Source: Oscillospiraceae bacterium (lineage in GTDB: Bacteria; Bacillota; Clostridia; Oscillospirales; CAG-272). From it: a stretch of 45,997 nucleotides of DNA. Below are positions 1 to 15,000 of this stretch, in pieces (the stretch's first letter is position 1; every line of letters starts with the position of its first letter). The notes beneath the pieces are model-generated. The model was not told the DNA's origin and did not search any database. It was given only the letters and a program-made list of their open reading frames with translations. Location: assembly GCA_015064695.1 (NCBI GenBank), contig SVRS01000001.1, positions 1 to 45,997 on the forward strand, written 5' to 3'. The position numbers and the translations under genes were made by a program.

Positions 1-3000
1 GGCTCAGGCTCAGGCTCAGGCTCGGGCTCAGGCTCGGGCTCGGGCTCGGGCTCGGGTTCAGGTTCAGGTTCAGGTTCAGGCTCGGGTTCAGGTTCGGGCT
101 CGGGCTCAGGCTCAGGTTCGGGCTCGGGTTCAGGCTCAGGCTCAGGCTCAAGGAATTCCTCAGCTGCGGGGGCGGCCATCGCGAAGGCAACGGAGGGGCC
201 TTCGACGATGTCGGCCAGGTAGGGAACCAGGAAAATGGAGAGAATCGTGTAAATGATGATCAGAATGGGGCACACGATGATCCAAATCGAGGAGCTTCCG
301 AGGGCAAACAGGAAAAAGCCGGCGAGAGAGAAGAGCTTTTGAGAGCGGCTTCGCTTCTGCTTCCTGGAGCGAAGAACCAGGATGGATATGATCTGTCCAA
401 TAATCAGAACGGCAAAAACCACCGACACGACAAAGCATATACCGGATACGAGTTCAAGTGTTGATCCGGAAAAATTAAACATCGTGAGTCTCCTTTCGAA
501 TAATCGATTGATAATCAAGGTCTTCCCGAAGAGTCCGGGTGGGGGATATCAACGAGTATATATGTATTGTAGCACACTTTGCAAAAAAATGCAATAGAGT
601 ATGCAAAAAAATGAGATTTTTTTTGGAGAAAATAGGCAAGACGAGGGAACGGTGAATGAAAAAACCCGGATTTTCTTAGGGAAAGGGTTGTTTTTTTGCT
701 TTTTTTATGCTATAATATTTTTGTTCGGAATACGGACTCCGGTACGGATGCCCGTTTCCTTATATGGAATTTATTCAAAGGAGAGCTGAAATATGAACAA
801 CAATCATTTGCAGGGAAAAACCGCCATAATAACCGGAGCAGGCTACGCCGCCCTGTCCGACGGCCGATGCGGCTCCATCGGCTACGGCATCGCCACTGCC
901 TTCGCCAAGGAGGGCGCAAATCTGGTCATCACGGGCCGTAACGTCCCCAAGCTGGAGAAGGCCAAGGAGGAGCTGGAGCGTCTCTACGGCATCAGGGTGC
1001 TGGCTCTGGCCGCCGATATCGCCGCAGGCTCCGACAATGAAGCCACCGCCAAGGGCGTGGCCGAGGCCGCCATGGCTGAGTTTGGCCGTATCGACGTGCT
1101 GATCAACAACGCCCAGGCCTCCGCCTCCGGCGTGACCATCCAGGATCACACCACCGAGCAGTTTGACCTGGCCATGTACTCGGGTCTGTACGCTACCTTC
1201 TACTACATGAAGGCCTGCTATCCCTACCTCAAGGAGACCAAGGGAAGCATCATCAACTTTGCCTCGGGCGCGGGGCTTTTCGGCAACTACGGTCAGTGCT
1301 CCTACGCCGCCGCCAAGGAGGGCATCCGCGGCCTTTCCCGCGTAGCCGCCACCGAGTGGGCGAAGGACGGCATCAACACCAACGTGGTCTGCCCCCTGGC
1401 CTGGACTGCCCAGCTTGAAAAGTTCCAGCAGGCCTACCCCGAGGCCTTCAAGGCCAACGTCAAGATGCCCCCCGCAGGCCACTACGGCGACCCCGAGGAC
1501 GAGATTGGCCGCGCCTGCGTGCTTCTGACCCATCCCGATTTCAAGTATATGAACGGTGAGACCCTGACCCTGGAGGGCGGTATGGGTCTGCGGCCCTGAT
1601 CTGAGTACAGCGAGGAAAACGTCATGGGTACCTACACCGATATACTCAATCATGCTCGCGAGGAGACGTCTCTTCACGACAAGAGCCAATGCCTGACCTA
1701 CCTGGGCCGTGCCCTGTCTGCCTCCAAGAAAAAAATCGCCCCCGCCGACCGCGAGGAGCTGGCCATTTTTGCCGTTTCCGAGATGGAGAATGTCCCTGCG
1801 CTTTTGGACAACGCCGCCAATTACCGTGAGAAGGACGAGATCTTCGGCCTCGTGGAGTCGCTTATGAACCTGGTCATGATCTCCTTTGATAGCCCCGCCG
1901 CCGTTCCGGCCGATAAGCTGGAAATGCTCCGTGGCGTGGTGGAGCGCTGCGATAGGGAACGGTTTTTGGAGAGAGCAATCGACGAGTGCTTTGAAGGCAA
2001 GCCCGATGCCTCTGACATGGAGCGTATTCTTTGCATGGCGGCGCCCCTCAAGGATGAGTTCCACAAGGGTCAGCTTTGGCAGGGCCTTCTCCATTATAAG
2101 GGCCAGGTGCGCGTCCTGAACCGTGACGCCAAAGCTGTACTTGTACGGTATGCCGTCTCCGAGCTGAACCGCTACGCCGAGGAACGTGCAAATGGCACCA
2201 TAACGAAGGATGGATATAACAATCTGGAATTCATCTGCGACACCGCTCGCGATATCCTGGATGACACCTCTGCAGATTCCGAGTTGGTTGCCTTGATTGC
2301 GGCGCTCTTTGACTTGAACGACCCTGCCGTGAGCTACTACGCCCTCTCCACCCTGCTGGCGGTGGGGAAGACGGTTCCCGACGGGGTGATCTCTGCCCTG
2401 GCCGAGAACCTTGAATACGCTGACCGAGTCTATCACGTGCTCAAGCAATACGGCATGGCCGGCCGTTTCCCTGCCGAGCTTTGCGATCCCATCTATCTTG
2501 CCAAGAGCGATTTGGTTCAGTGGCTGACCTATCCCACCGAGCTGGGGAAGCAGCCGGATGAGATCGAATATCTGGGTCAGGCCAAGAAGAAGGGGGAGAT
2601 ATACCATATCTTCCGCTACAAGTCGGATAGCGACAATCTGGACAAAGAAAGCAAGGGCATCTGGCTCATTGGCTGGGCCAACGACGAGGGCGGGACCTTC
2701 AGCAACTTCGACAAGTACGCCGATTTTGAACAGAAGACTCCCGAGAAGACGGTGAAGTACATTCGCCGCAAGCTTTTGTAACAGGAAATACAAGTGAAAA
2801 AAGGAGTATGAGCAGAACCGTTGCAGCGGTTCTGACGGCCGCTGTCCTGTCCTACTCCGCCTGCGGAGACCGCACCTTTGGCCGGGAGGGAACCACCCTC
2901 CGATACGCCTCGGGGCGAGGCATCTTCATGCCGGACGGCACGAAGACGATCATACGGCTTTCCCGCGACGAGCGCAAGATGATGAACGATATTTTGGATA

Positions 3001-6000
3001 ATTACGTATGAAACGGGCTTTTTTGCGCTTGCTGCGACTCCAAATGGGCCTGTGCAACAAAATATTGCTTGACTTTTACGTGGCCAAGCGGTATAATGAG
3101 CACAAATCCATACGCAAGGAGTTGACCTCATGATTGGAAAACATATCAAGAGCTACCGAGAGCAAAGCAAGATGACCCAAGAAGAACTGGCCGAGACCCT
3201 ATCGGTCACGAGGCAGGCCGTGTCCAACTGGGAGTGCGGTAAGACCCAGCCCGACATCGAGACTCTGCACAAGATCGCCGATGCCCTGGGAGTGACCGTC
3301 GAAGAATTGATCTACGGTGAAAAGCGGCAGATGACGGTGGTTCACAACCATTACACGACAACCGAGACCGTCGGGAAGGGGGTCTCCTTCGGCGCGGTAC
3401 TGGCGATGGTGATCTCCTATGTCAAATGGGAGTCCATTGGCTGGGCAATTCTGCACGGTCTGTTGAACTGGATATACGTGATTTACTACATTATTCAATA
3501 CGGATGGAGCTGACCCTCAAATGACAAAAAATCCCGCCGAGGACTCAACCTCTCGGCGGGGTTTGTTGTTGATGCGGCTTGGACTTATACGAATAGGAAC
3601 CTCTTATGGAAAAGTTCTTGAAAAGGGTGTGGGAGAAGCCTCTTTCAAGAAGCTTCTCCCACGATCGTTCTCATCGTTCTCCTTGCCCTTACAGCATATG
3701 CGCCCGCAGCTCCTCGGGAGAGAGCTGGGACATGTCGGCGGGAGCCACGTCCAGGACCGTCAGGCAACCGGTGCGGCCTCTCTGCTTCATACGGTAAACG
3801 GCACGGGCAAAGGCCACCAGAGCCGAGGCGGTGAACTCGGGATTGGAGTCCAGGCGCAGGCTGTAGCTGATGGTATTGCGGCTGAGGCCGTGGATACCGG
3901 TACGGCCGTTGCGGATGACGCGGCCGCCGTGGGGGAGCCCTGCGTGGTCGCGGGCCATTTCCTCGGCGGTGATAAAGGTGACGGTGGTGTTATAGTCAGC
4001 AAAGTAGTTGGGCATGGTGACGATAGCCTGCTCGATGGCGGCCTTATCCGCATCGGGAGCGGCTACCACAAAGCACTCGCGGGTGTGCTTGTCGCGGGTC
4101 GTAAGCTCGGGATTTTCGCCCCGCTCCACAGCCTCCATGGCTTCGGGGACGGGAACCGTGTACTGGCGGGCATCCAAAACCCCGGGGATGCGGCGGATGG
4201 CATCGGAATGACCCTGGCTTACGCCGCGGCCCCAGAAGGTATAGTCCTGTCCCTCGGGAAGGATGGCCTGGGCGTAGACACGGGCCAGGGAGAACATACC
4301 GGGGTCCCAGCCCGCCGAAATGAGACAAAGGGTGCCGTTCTCTTTCGCGGCGGCATCCACGTTGGCGAAGTGGGTAGGGATCTTTGCATGGGTATCAAAG
4401 CTGTCCACCAGGCAAAAATCCTTTGCCAAGGCAGGGGTCAGCTCGGGCAGGTCAGTCGCGCTTCCTCCGCAGAGGATAAGCACGTCGATCTGATCCTTGA
4501 ACTTGAGAATGTCGGCGGCGGGGTACACGGGCAGACCCGTGCGGGTCTTGACCGTGGCGGGATCGCGGCGGGTAAACGCCCCGATGAGATCCACGTCGGG
4601 GTTCTGTCTCATGGCCGCCTCAACACCGCGGCCGAGGTTGCCGTAACCAAAAATTGCAATTTTCATAAGGTAGCCTTTCTACAACATTCCGCCGCAGGCG
4701 GAATATTTCACGCGCAACGCGCATTTCACATTTACAAGGTAAATATTTCACGTTCCTCCGCAGGAGGAACATTTCACTGTATCAGCCCTTCCCTACCAGG
4801 TCGGTCATATCGTACAGCCCTGCGGGGAGTCCCTTGCAGAGGAACTCGGCGGCGGCCAGAGCTCCCTCGGCAAAGAGGGCGCGGTCGTGGGCCTCGTGTT
4901 TGAGGGTGATGGTCTGGTTGGGGGTGCCGATGATGACCTCGTGCTCGCCCACAATGTTGCCCATGCGGATGGCATGGATGCCGATCTCCTCGGGGGTGCG
5001 CTTGCCGTAGCCGCTCCGTCCCGTGACTACGGTGGCCTCGGGGCGCACCTCACAGAGGGCGTTGGCGATGGCCAGGGCGGTGCCGCTGGGGGCGTCCAGC
5101 TTGCGGTCATGGTGCTTTTCGATGATCTCGATCTCGGCGTCGGGCATGGCGGCGGCCACCTGCTTGGCGGTGTCGATCAGCAGGGCTACGCCCAGGGAGA
5201 AGTTGGCGGCGAAGAAGACGGGGACAGACTCGGCGGCCTTACGGATGGCGGCCTTTTCCTCGTCGGTGTGTCCCGTGGTGGCCAGGACCACGGGGATGCT
5301 GTGGGTCACGGCAAAGTCCAGCAGGGAAGGGGTGGCACTGTGGTGGGAGAAGTCCACGATGCAGTCCACCGAGGTAAATACGGGATCCTTGGCGGCATCC
5401 GCAAAGCTGTTGGCACAGGGCATGCCCTCGGCACCGCAGGCGTTCATATCCACGCCGACAATGCCCTTGGGGTCAGCGCCCCGACAGCCTGCCAGGGCCA
5501 TCTTGGCCACCTCGGTCCCCATGTGGCCGCAAAGGCCGGAAATCAAGAGTTTCATATATTATTTATCCTTACATTTACATGATTAAAGGTTTTTGGGATT
5601 CTCAAACCCTTTTTGCAAAAAGGGTTTGAGCGGGTCCAGGGCAGAGCCCTGGCGCTCTTTAGCAGTTGATACCTGCCTTACGCATCAAGCGGAGGAGGTT
5701 CTGCTTGTTGGCATCCTCCATGGGGGTCAGAGGCAGGCGGAGGTAGTCCTCGCAGAAGCCCATGGCGGCACAGGCGGCCTTGACGGGAATGGGGTTGACC
5801 TCGCAGAACAGGGCGTTGACCAGCTCCAGGTAATCCAGCTGCAGCTTACGCGCGCCGGCTACGTCGCCCTCGAAGAACTTCTTGCACATGAGGGAGGTCT
5901 CGGCGGGGAGAATGTTGGACAGCACCGAGATAACACCCTTACCGCCCAGGGAAAGGACGGGGACGATCTGGTCGTCGTTACCCGAGTAGATATCCATCCT

Positions 6001-9000
6001 GTCGCCCACCAGAGCGGCCAGCTCGGCAATCTGGGAAATATTGCCCGAGGCCTCCTTGATGGCTACGATGTTGGGATGATCAGCCAGGGCGGCGGCAGTC
6101 TTGGGCAGGAGGTTACAGCCGGTACGGCCGGGGACGTTGTAGAGGACGCAGGGCTTGTCGATGGCGTCGGCCACGGCCACGAAGGAGGCGGCCATGCCCT
6201 TCTGGGTAGCCTTGTTGTAGTAAGGGGTGACCAGCAGCATGGCGTCCGCGCCCACCTCGGCGGCGTAGCGGGAGAGATCCACGGCGTAGTCGGTGTCGTT
6301 GGAGCCGGTGCCCGCGATGACGGGGACACGGTGGTTGACGCGGTCCACGCAGAACTTGATGGCGGCGCGATGCTCGGCATCGGTGAGGGTCGAGCCCTCG
6401 CCGGTGGTACCGACGGCGACGATGGCGTCAATGCCCTGCTCGACCTGCCAGTCGATCATAGCACCGAAGCGGTCGTAATCAATGCCGTCGCGGGTCAAGG
6501 GAGTGATGATGGCGGTAGCGGCGCCGGTAAAAACAGTACGGTTACTCATGTTCGGAATCCTTTCTTGGGGTTTTGCCCCACCCCCCACGTTAGAACTTTT
6601 TTACAGAAAGGTTCTAAAGGATCTTCAATAACCTTTGGTAAAAGTCGCAGGGGTGTATCATATATATTTTCTCATTTAAGACGGCTCTGAAGTCACAGAA
6701 AAAGCCCCCTTGGAGGGAGCCAACACTACGGGTATCCGTCGAAAGACCCTCCGCAGGAGGGGCGGTTCGGTTCTGGATAGCTCTCCGCATTGCTGCGACA
6801 GCCGGACGGATGTTCTCCGTCTGGCCAGTCGAAATGCCCGCCACGGCATCCGCTTCGGCACCCACGCCTTTCCCATACGGTTTTGGCAACCTTTCGCTGT
6901 ACGGTATTCTTCGTGCAGTGCGCCTCTATCATTTGATGGGGACAGTATAACATAAAGAAGAAATTTTGTCAAGGGGAATCAAGCATTTTTTGCGTGGATG
7001 GATCAAGTTTTTTCCGCGAAATCGGCCTGCTTTATCCCTCCTCGTCGGCATTCGTCGCGAAAGCCGCCGGAATCGGTAATAAACTTGACAAAAAGCGGGA
7101 AGTATGATATCATGTATACCGAAATCCAATCAAAGTCGTATGGAGTGAAAGGAGAATGACTCAAAATGCTACAGTTGCTTCAAAGCCTGATCTGGCTGTT
7201 GGCCGGCGTGGGAGTTTTCATTGTCGGCATGAATTTTCTGAGCGACGCGCTGGAAAAGAGTGCGGGGAGCGGTATGAAAAAGCTGTTGGAAAAAATCAGT
7301 AACAACCGCTTCTCGGGGGTCGGAATTGGGGCGGGGGTAACGGCCATCGTCCAAAGCTCCTCCGCCACGTCGGTCATGGTCATCGGTTTGGTCAATGCAG
7401 GCGTCATGACGCTGACACAGGCCACCCCGATCATCATGGGCGCTAATATCGGCACCACCGTCACGGGGGTGCTGGTTGCCCTGAAGAACGATTATTTCAA
7501 TATGCTCATGTATCTTTTGACCTTTGTGGGGGTCGTGCTGGGCTTTCTGAAAAGGGAGAGGATCAGGATCGTGGGCAGTATGCTTTGCGGCCTGGGTATG
7601 ATCTTCGTCGGCCTGTCCATCATGAGCAGTGAGCAGGCCTTTGGAAACCCTTTGGTGGAGGATTTGTTTACCAATATATTTGAAGTCGTGGAATTCCCCC
7701 TGCTTCTGATCCTGGTTGGTGTCCTGTTCACCGCTCTGATCCAAAGCTCGTCGGCCGCTACGGGCGTGGTCATCGCCATGGTCGGTACAGGTGTGTTGCC
7801 CCTGGATCTGGCTCTGTTCATCATTTTGGGGGCCAACATCGGTACCTGCGTGACGGCCCTGCTGGCCTCGGTTGGTGCGAACGTCAACTCCAAGCGGATC
7901 GCCCTGATCCATTTTACCTTCAACGCGCTCGGAACAATCCTGTTCACCGCGGTCATTTGGATCTTCCGTGACTCTGCGGTCAATCTGTTGGTTTCCCTTT
8001 TCCCCGGAGACGATCCCATGTCGCTCCAAATGCGGGTATCGGTATTCCACGTGATCTTCAACGTGACCACCACCCTTCTCCTGCTCCCCTTTGTCAAGCT
8101 GCTCGTGCAGTATTCCTGCCTGGTTATCAAGGACAAGAAGGCGGAGGGGGAGGAGCTTACCCTCCGGTATGTGGACGATCGGCTTCTGTCCGCGCCGCCC
8201 GTGGCGTTGATGCAGGTCAAGAAGGAAATGGAGTATATGCTGAGGCTGGCGGAGACGAACGTCAACCTTTCCTTTGCGGCCATGGATACCGGATCCGCCG
8301 AGCATGACGAGCGGCTTCGTCAGAACGAGGCGGTCATTGACTTTACCAACCACGCGCTGACCAAATTCCTGATCCGACTGTCAGCCTCGGTGGATCAGCG
8401 CGACGAGAGGATCATCGGCTCCTATTTCCACGTGCTCAACGATCTGGAGCGTATCGGAGACCATGCCGAGAATTTCCATGAGATCGGCATGGAAATGAGG
8501 TCCAAGGGAATTGCCTTTTCCGACCGGGCGCGGGGAGAGATTGCCGCCATGCGGGACAGCATCGCGCGGATGTTCGCTATTTCCAAGGATGCCTTTGAAA
8601 ATCTCCATCGGGAGCGTCTGGCGGAGCTGACGGCTTTGGAGGATGGTGTTGACACGCAAAAAAGCGAACTGATCGCCGGTCATTTTACCCGCCTGGCCGA
8701 AGGGAACTGCAACATAGACGTGAGTCCCTACTATTCCTCTACTGTTCTGGGCCTGGAGCGTGTGGCGGATCATTTGGTCAATATCGGCTACAGTATCGTG
8801 AACCCCACGGGGTCTCAGACGGAATCCAATTGAAAACAGATAGTGGGTGTCTCAAATTGGGATTTGAGACACCCACTAAAAAAATGTACACAGAACGGCG
8901 GTTACCGTTAGCATAAAATCGAGGGTTAATCTACGCCGTTCCGAAATATTCCTCGCGGTCTGAACGATCGCGTTCCGCAAGGGGAAGCGGAATATTTCCC

Positions 9001-12000
9001 AAGCAAGGTGTAGCCTCAAGAGCCTCTTGCCTTGGGGGGTAAGCACCGATTTTCACAGGATCACAGCCCTTCGTCATCCTCAAAGTCCAAAAAATGCTCG
9101 GCCCTGTCCTCGGGGGAGAGGCGGTAGAGCCGCTTCAGCTTGCGGAGGATCAGGCGGGGGCGAACCTGCCGCTTGAGCTGACCCATGAGAAAGGGGTAGA
9201 CCACTACGGTGGTCAGAATGCCGCCGCCGGTGCTTTCTGCCAACACGAATTTCCGGGCGGCTCGGATGACCTCCAGACCGTTCAGATCCCGCACGGTGGC
9301 GGGCTGTAAGGGGCGGTCGTTCTCGCTCAGCTCAAAGAAGGCACAGAGCACGGGATGAGTGCCCAGTACGTCCTGCATCCACTCGGGGTTGATCTGAAAC
9401 AGGCGATCGGTCAGCTGCAGATGGATGGAGCCATCGCTTGGACCGTCTCGACCGATGCGCTCCCGAAGGGGCAGACGGTAGGTGACAGCCGTATAGAGAA
9501 CCATGGCTCGGATCATGGAGTTGACCGCTTTTCGGATAAACTTCACCGCCAGAGTCTGCCAAAAGGATTCTCCGCGAAGCTCGTCCATCTCCCGAAGGAG
9601 CGCCTCGTTGAGCTTAGGAAGTGCCACGATTTCGACGGCATCCCCCTCCACCGATACGGTTATTTGGTCTACAGCGGTCATACCCAAGGGAGGGTTGGCG
9701 GTCATGACGTAGGCGCGCGCTCCTTTGCTGTCGCGGATATGAAGGGTGCAATCGTACAGGGAGCTTTGGGGCAGACGAAAGGTTAGCTTCATGGCAATTT
9801 CCTCACTCCTCGGTCAGATAGAAGCAATGCTCCATTTCCAGCTTGCCGTCGGAGTCGATGGTCAGAATGGTACCGCCGTTGATGCGGTCGTCGTGGTAGC
9901 TGCCGCGGCCGGTCTTGAGGCCGTAGGCCAGACGGACGCCCTTGTAGGGAACGGCGAAGGTGTTGACGTGGTCGTGACCGCAGATGACGGTCTTGGTGGT
10001 GCCGCCGGCCAGGATCTCCTCAAAGAAGCCGTTGTCAACGGGATAGGAGCAGATGCCCTCGCGGTAGACGCCGAAGGAATCCTCATAGCCGGGATTCCAG
10101 CAGCCGTCCTGCTCCCCGTTGTAGAAGGGGATCTCCTTGGGATCGACGTCCGCCTTCAGCGCGGCCTTGATGGCATCGTGGTAGGTGTAGATCGGGATGT
10201 GCATGATGAGGGAGGTCTCGCGGACGCCCTGCGCCTTCAGCTCCTCTACCTGCTGACGGTACCAGGGGAACTGCTCGGGATACAGCTCGGCGTAGGGATT
10301 ATGCTCTTTTCCCTCGGCATCCACCCAAAGCTTGTTGGCGTGGGAGTCCATCATGATGATACCATGGACCGGCTTGCCCTCTTCCTCGATGCCGATGACG
10401 TAGTTGCCGTAGCCCAGGGCGGGGTCGCCCTGCTCCAGGAGGCAGGTGCTCTTGGCTTCAAGGATCTTGGCGGCCTTGGCTACTGCCTCGTAGCCGTCCT
10501 GGTCATCGTGGTTGCCGAACACGGGTGCCCACGGAATGCCGTAGCTATCTATCCAATTGGCGAAATCCTCATAGGAATCGTACTGCCCCGCCCAGGCCAG
10601 GTCACCGCTGATGGTGATGAGGTCGGGCTTGGATTGCTCCACCAGATAGTTCACGGTTTTCTTGAGATGCTCGCCCTTTTCACCAATCCACTCGTCGTGA
10701 TACAGATGGGTGTCGGTGAGATGGAGGACAGTGAACTTTTTGTCCTTTTGCTTTTGCAATACTTTCATGATCGGTGGTATCCTTTCTTATTTTTGGGGTT
10801 GATCGGGGCGGTAGAAGCAATGCTCGATCTCCATCCTTCCGTCGGAGTCGATGGTCATGACGGTGCCACCGGTGATTCTGGGATCCCAGTAGCAGCCGCT
10901 GCCGGTTTTTAAGGTGAAGGCCAGGAGAACACCCTGCCAATACACGCCGAAGGTGTTGACGTGGTCATGGCCGCAGAGGACGGTTTTGGTGTGGTCGGCC
11001 GCCAGGATCTCGTCGAAGAAGCCGTTCTCCAGGGGGAAGGAGGAGACACCCTCGTACATCACGCCAAAGGAGCTTTCAAAGCCGGGATTCCAGCAATCAC
11101 CCTGTTCGCCGTTGTAGGGGGAGACGGCGGAGCGGTCGATATCGGAGCGCAAAGCGGCCTCAATGGCAGGACGGTACGTATAGAGGGGGATATGCATCAG
11201 CAGGGAGGATTCCTTGGCGCCCTTTGCCTTCAGCATGTCCACCTGCGCACGGTACCAGGGGAACTGGTTGGGCTCCAGATCGGCCCAGTCGTTGTGGGTA
11301 TTGCCTGCGGCATCGGTCCATTCCTTTCGATCATGGGAGTCCATCAGGATGATGCCGTGGATGAGCTTGCCCTCCTCCTCGATTCCGATGACGTAGTTTC
11401 CGTAGCCCATGGCGGGGTCGCCCTGCTCCAGAAGGCAGGTGGCACGCTCCTTCATGATGTCGGCGGCCTTGGCGACTGCCTCGGGACCGCCCTGGTTATC
11501 GTGATTGCCAAACACAGGTGCCCACGGAATGCCGAAGCTGTCCAGAAGGTCGGCCAGGTTGGCGTAGGATTCGTAGTTGCCTGCCCAAGCCAGGTCTCCG
11601 CTGACGGTGATAAGGTCGGGCTGAACCTTATTGATCATGGCAGTGACCGTCTCCCGCAGGAGAATGCCCTCAGCGCGGCCCTCTTTCCATTCGGCGTCGC
11701 TCAGCTGGGGGTCGGAAAAGTTGAGAATAGTAAATTTTTTGTTCTTTTGTTTCTGTAAAACGATCATATTCGGATCCTTTCATCCCCGACATCGTCCATG
11801 CCGTCAGGGCAAATGGTTTGGCAATATGCCAAGATTACTATACCATAAAACCGCGAATTTGTCAATATTTTTGAATTTTGTTTTGACAAAAACTTTCGGT
11901 CGAAGGGCTCTTGACAAATCCCGGAAAACTTGCTATAATGCTTAACAGGTTAATTATTCACGGGTTTATGAATTGGGCATAAAACCGTCGTTGATCAATG

Positions 12001-15000
12001 ATTATTCAACAGAAAGGAGCAGTACATCGACATGGAACAAAAGACAAGCTGTGTGGGTTCTTCCTCGGATTCTCTTCACATACGGACCGTCGGATTGCTC
12101 ATCCGCACCATGCGCCGCCATCACGCCCATGTGGAGCGGCATATCGGTGCTTTGCAGATCCACCACAGTCAGCACCGGATGCTTATGCACCTGGCTCGGA
12201 GGGCAGGGAATCTTCCTTCCCAAAAGGAGCTGGCAGAGGCGCTGGGAATCAGTCCGGCTGCCGTGACAACTACTCTTAAGCGGTTGGAGAAGGAGGGATA
12301 CATATCCCGCGCCATCACCGATGAGGACAACCGCCGCAATGAGATCCGCATCACCGACAAGGGATTGTCTAAGGTTGCGGAGAGCCGCGTGATTTTTGAG
12401 TCCGTGGACAGGGCCATGTTTGAGGGCTTTACCGAGGAGGAAATGGAAACCCTTCTCTCCTTTATGGAGCGTATCGAGCACAATCTGGACGCCGTCGGTG
12501 CGCCCGTAAATCCTCCCCCGAAGCATAGTTGAGAATCCCCTTATTTTTCCGCACAAGAAAGGACGTGAGAACGTGACACAATCCAATACGCAAGCCCAAG
12601 CGCAGACGACCGAGCGCTTGCGGTGGTTCAAGTACGTAAAGCCCTACCTGCCCTGGTTCATCATCGGCCCTCTGCTCATGATCGTGGAGGTCATCGGTGA
12701 GGTGGTCATGCCCAAGCTGCTGGCCTACATTATTGACTTCGGTGTTAAGCACGACATGGCGGAGGCTCCCGCGTGGCTGACTTGGCTCTATGACGTTTTG
12801 AAGACAGATTCTGCCCTGGTGGTCGCCCTGGCCGTGGGCATGGTGCTCACCGCTGTCCTCATGATGATCGGCGGCGTGGGCGGCGCCTACTTCGGTGCCA
12901 AGGCATCGGTGAACTTCGCCGCTGACCTCCGCGCCGACATTTACCGCAAGGTGCAGAAGTTCTCCTTCTCCAACATCGACAAGTTCAATACCGGCTCCCT
13001 GGTCACCCGTCTGACCAACGACGTCACCCAGATGCAGAACTTCGTCAACACCCTGCTCCGTATGGCCCTGCGCTCCCCCGGTATGCTCATTGGCGCGCTG
13101 ATCATGGCCATTACCCTGAACGGGGAGCTGGCCATCATCCTGGCCGTGGCCATTCCCGTTATGCTGGTTGGCATCTTTGTGTTCATCCGCTTCGGCTTCC
13201 CACGCTTCTCGGCCATGCAGGAGAAGGTGGACGGCCTCAACGCCAACGTCCAGGAGAATATCACCAACGTCCGCGTAGTCAAATCCTTTGTCCGCGAGGA
13301 GCATGAGAATGCCCGCTTTGCCGCGACCAACGCCGATCTCAAGCGGGCAGGTCGCCGCGCCATGATGGTGATGATCTGTATGTCACCCTTGATGACCCTG
13401 TGCATGAATGCCGCCGTGCTGGTGGTCCTGTGGTTCGGCGGCAACATGGTGCTGAACGGCACTATGCTGGTGGGTGACCTGACCTCCTTCGTGACCTATA
13501 TTACCCAGATCCTCTCGTCTCTTATGATGGTGACCATGCTCTTCATGCAGGCCTCCCGCGCCATGGCCTCGGGCCGCCGTATCAAGGCGGTCATGAACGA
13601 GGAGATCGACATCTCCGACCTGAACGCCGCTTTCCCTGACAAGCAGGTGGAGAGAGGCGAGATCGAGTTCCGGAACGTGACCTTCCGCTACTACAAGAAC
13701 AGTGAGGGCAAGGTGCTGGATAACGTGAGCCTCAAGATCGATGCAGGCTCCACCGTGGGCATCATCGGCTCCACGGGCTCGGGCAAGACCACCCTGGTCT
13801 CCATGATTCCCCGCCTGTACGATGCGGACGAGGGCAAGATCCTGGTGGACGGCGTGGACGTGAAGGATTACAGCCTGTATAACCTCCGGGAGGGCGTGGG
13901 TATGGTGCTGCAGAAGAACGTGCTGTTCTCGGGTACCATCGAAGACAACCTCCGTTGGGGTGACGGCGAGGCCGATATGAACACCATCCGCGCCGCCGCC
14001 GATTCCGCCCAGGCCGACGGCTTTGTCATGAGCTTCAAGAACGGCTATGAGTCGGATCTGGGACAGGGGGGCACCAACGTGTCGGGCGGTCAGAAGCAGC
14101 GCTTGTGTATCGCACGCGCGTTGCTCAAAAAGCCCAAGATCTTGATTCTGGACGACTCCACCTCCGCCGTGGATACCGCCACCGAGGCCCGCATCCGCGA
14201 GACCTTCCGCGGCGCGCTGAGGGATACCACCAAGATCATCATTGCCCAGCGCATTACCTCGGTCATGGAGGCGGATCGTATCATTGTGGTCAACGAGGGA
14301 AGAATCACGGGTATGGGTACGCACGCCGAGCTGTTGGCAACCAATACGGAATACAAGGAGATCTACGATTCTCAAATGGAGGCCGCCCGTGAGCAGGCCA
14401 ACGTGCAAAACGCAATCAAGAAGGGGGAGGTGAAGGCGTAATGGCAGCAAGAAATCTGGAAGAGCTTCAAAAGCGCTACGCATCCCTGGGTAAGGCCGGC
14501 GGCAGAGGCCCCGGAGGCCCCGGAGGCCCCGGCGGACGTCGCGGCGGCCCCGGTGTGCGGGCCAAGGGAAAGCCCAAGAACAGCCGCGCTACCGTCCGCC
14601 GTCTGGCGGGCTACATTGCGGCCTACCGCTTCCGTTTGATCATCGTTCTTTTGTGTATGCTGTGCAGCACCGTGACCGCTCTGGCCGGCGGATACCTGCT
14701 TCGCGACGTCTATAACGCGTTGGACCGTGATGCCGATCCCGGCAAAAGCATCCTGCTCCGTATTTTCCTGCCCGATGCCGTGGAGGCAGGCGTGCTGACG
14801 GACGCCGAGCGGATGTGGTGCCTGGGTATCATTCTGCTGGTTTTGGCAGGAATCTATGCCGTGGGCGTGGTGTCCACCTACCTGCAGGGGCGACTCATGA
14901 TGACGGTATCTCAGAACGCCGTGGAGAAGCTCCGCAACGACCTGTTTAAAAAGCTCCAGCGGCTCCCCGTTCGCTACTTTGACTCCCACCCCACAGGCGA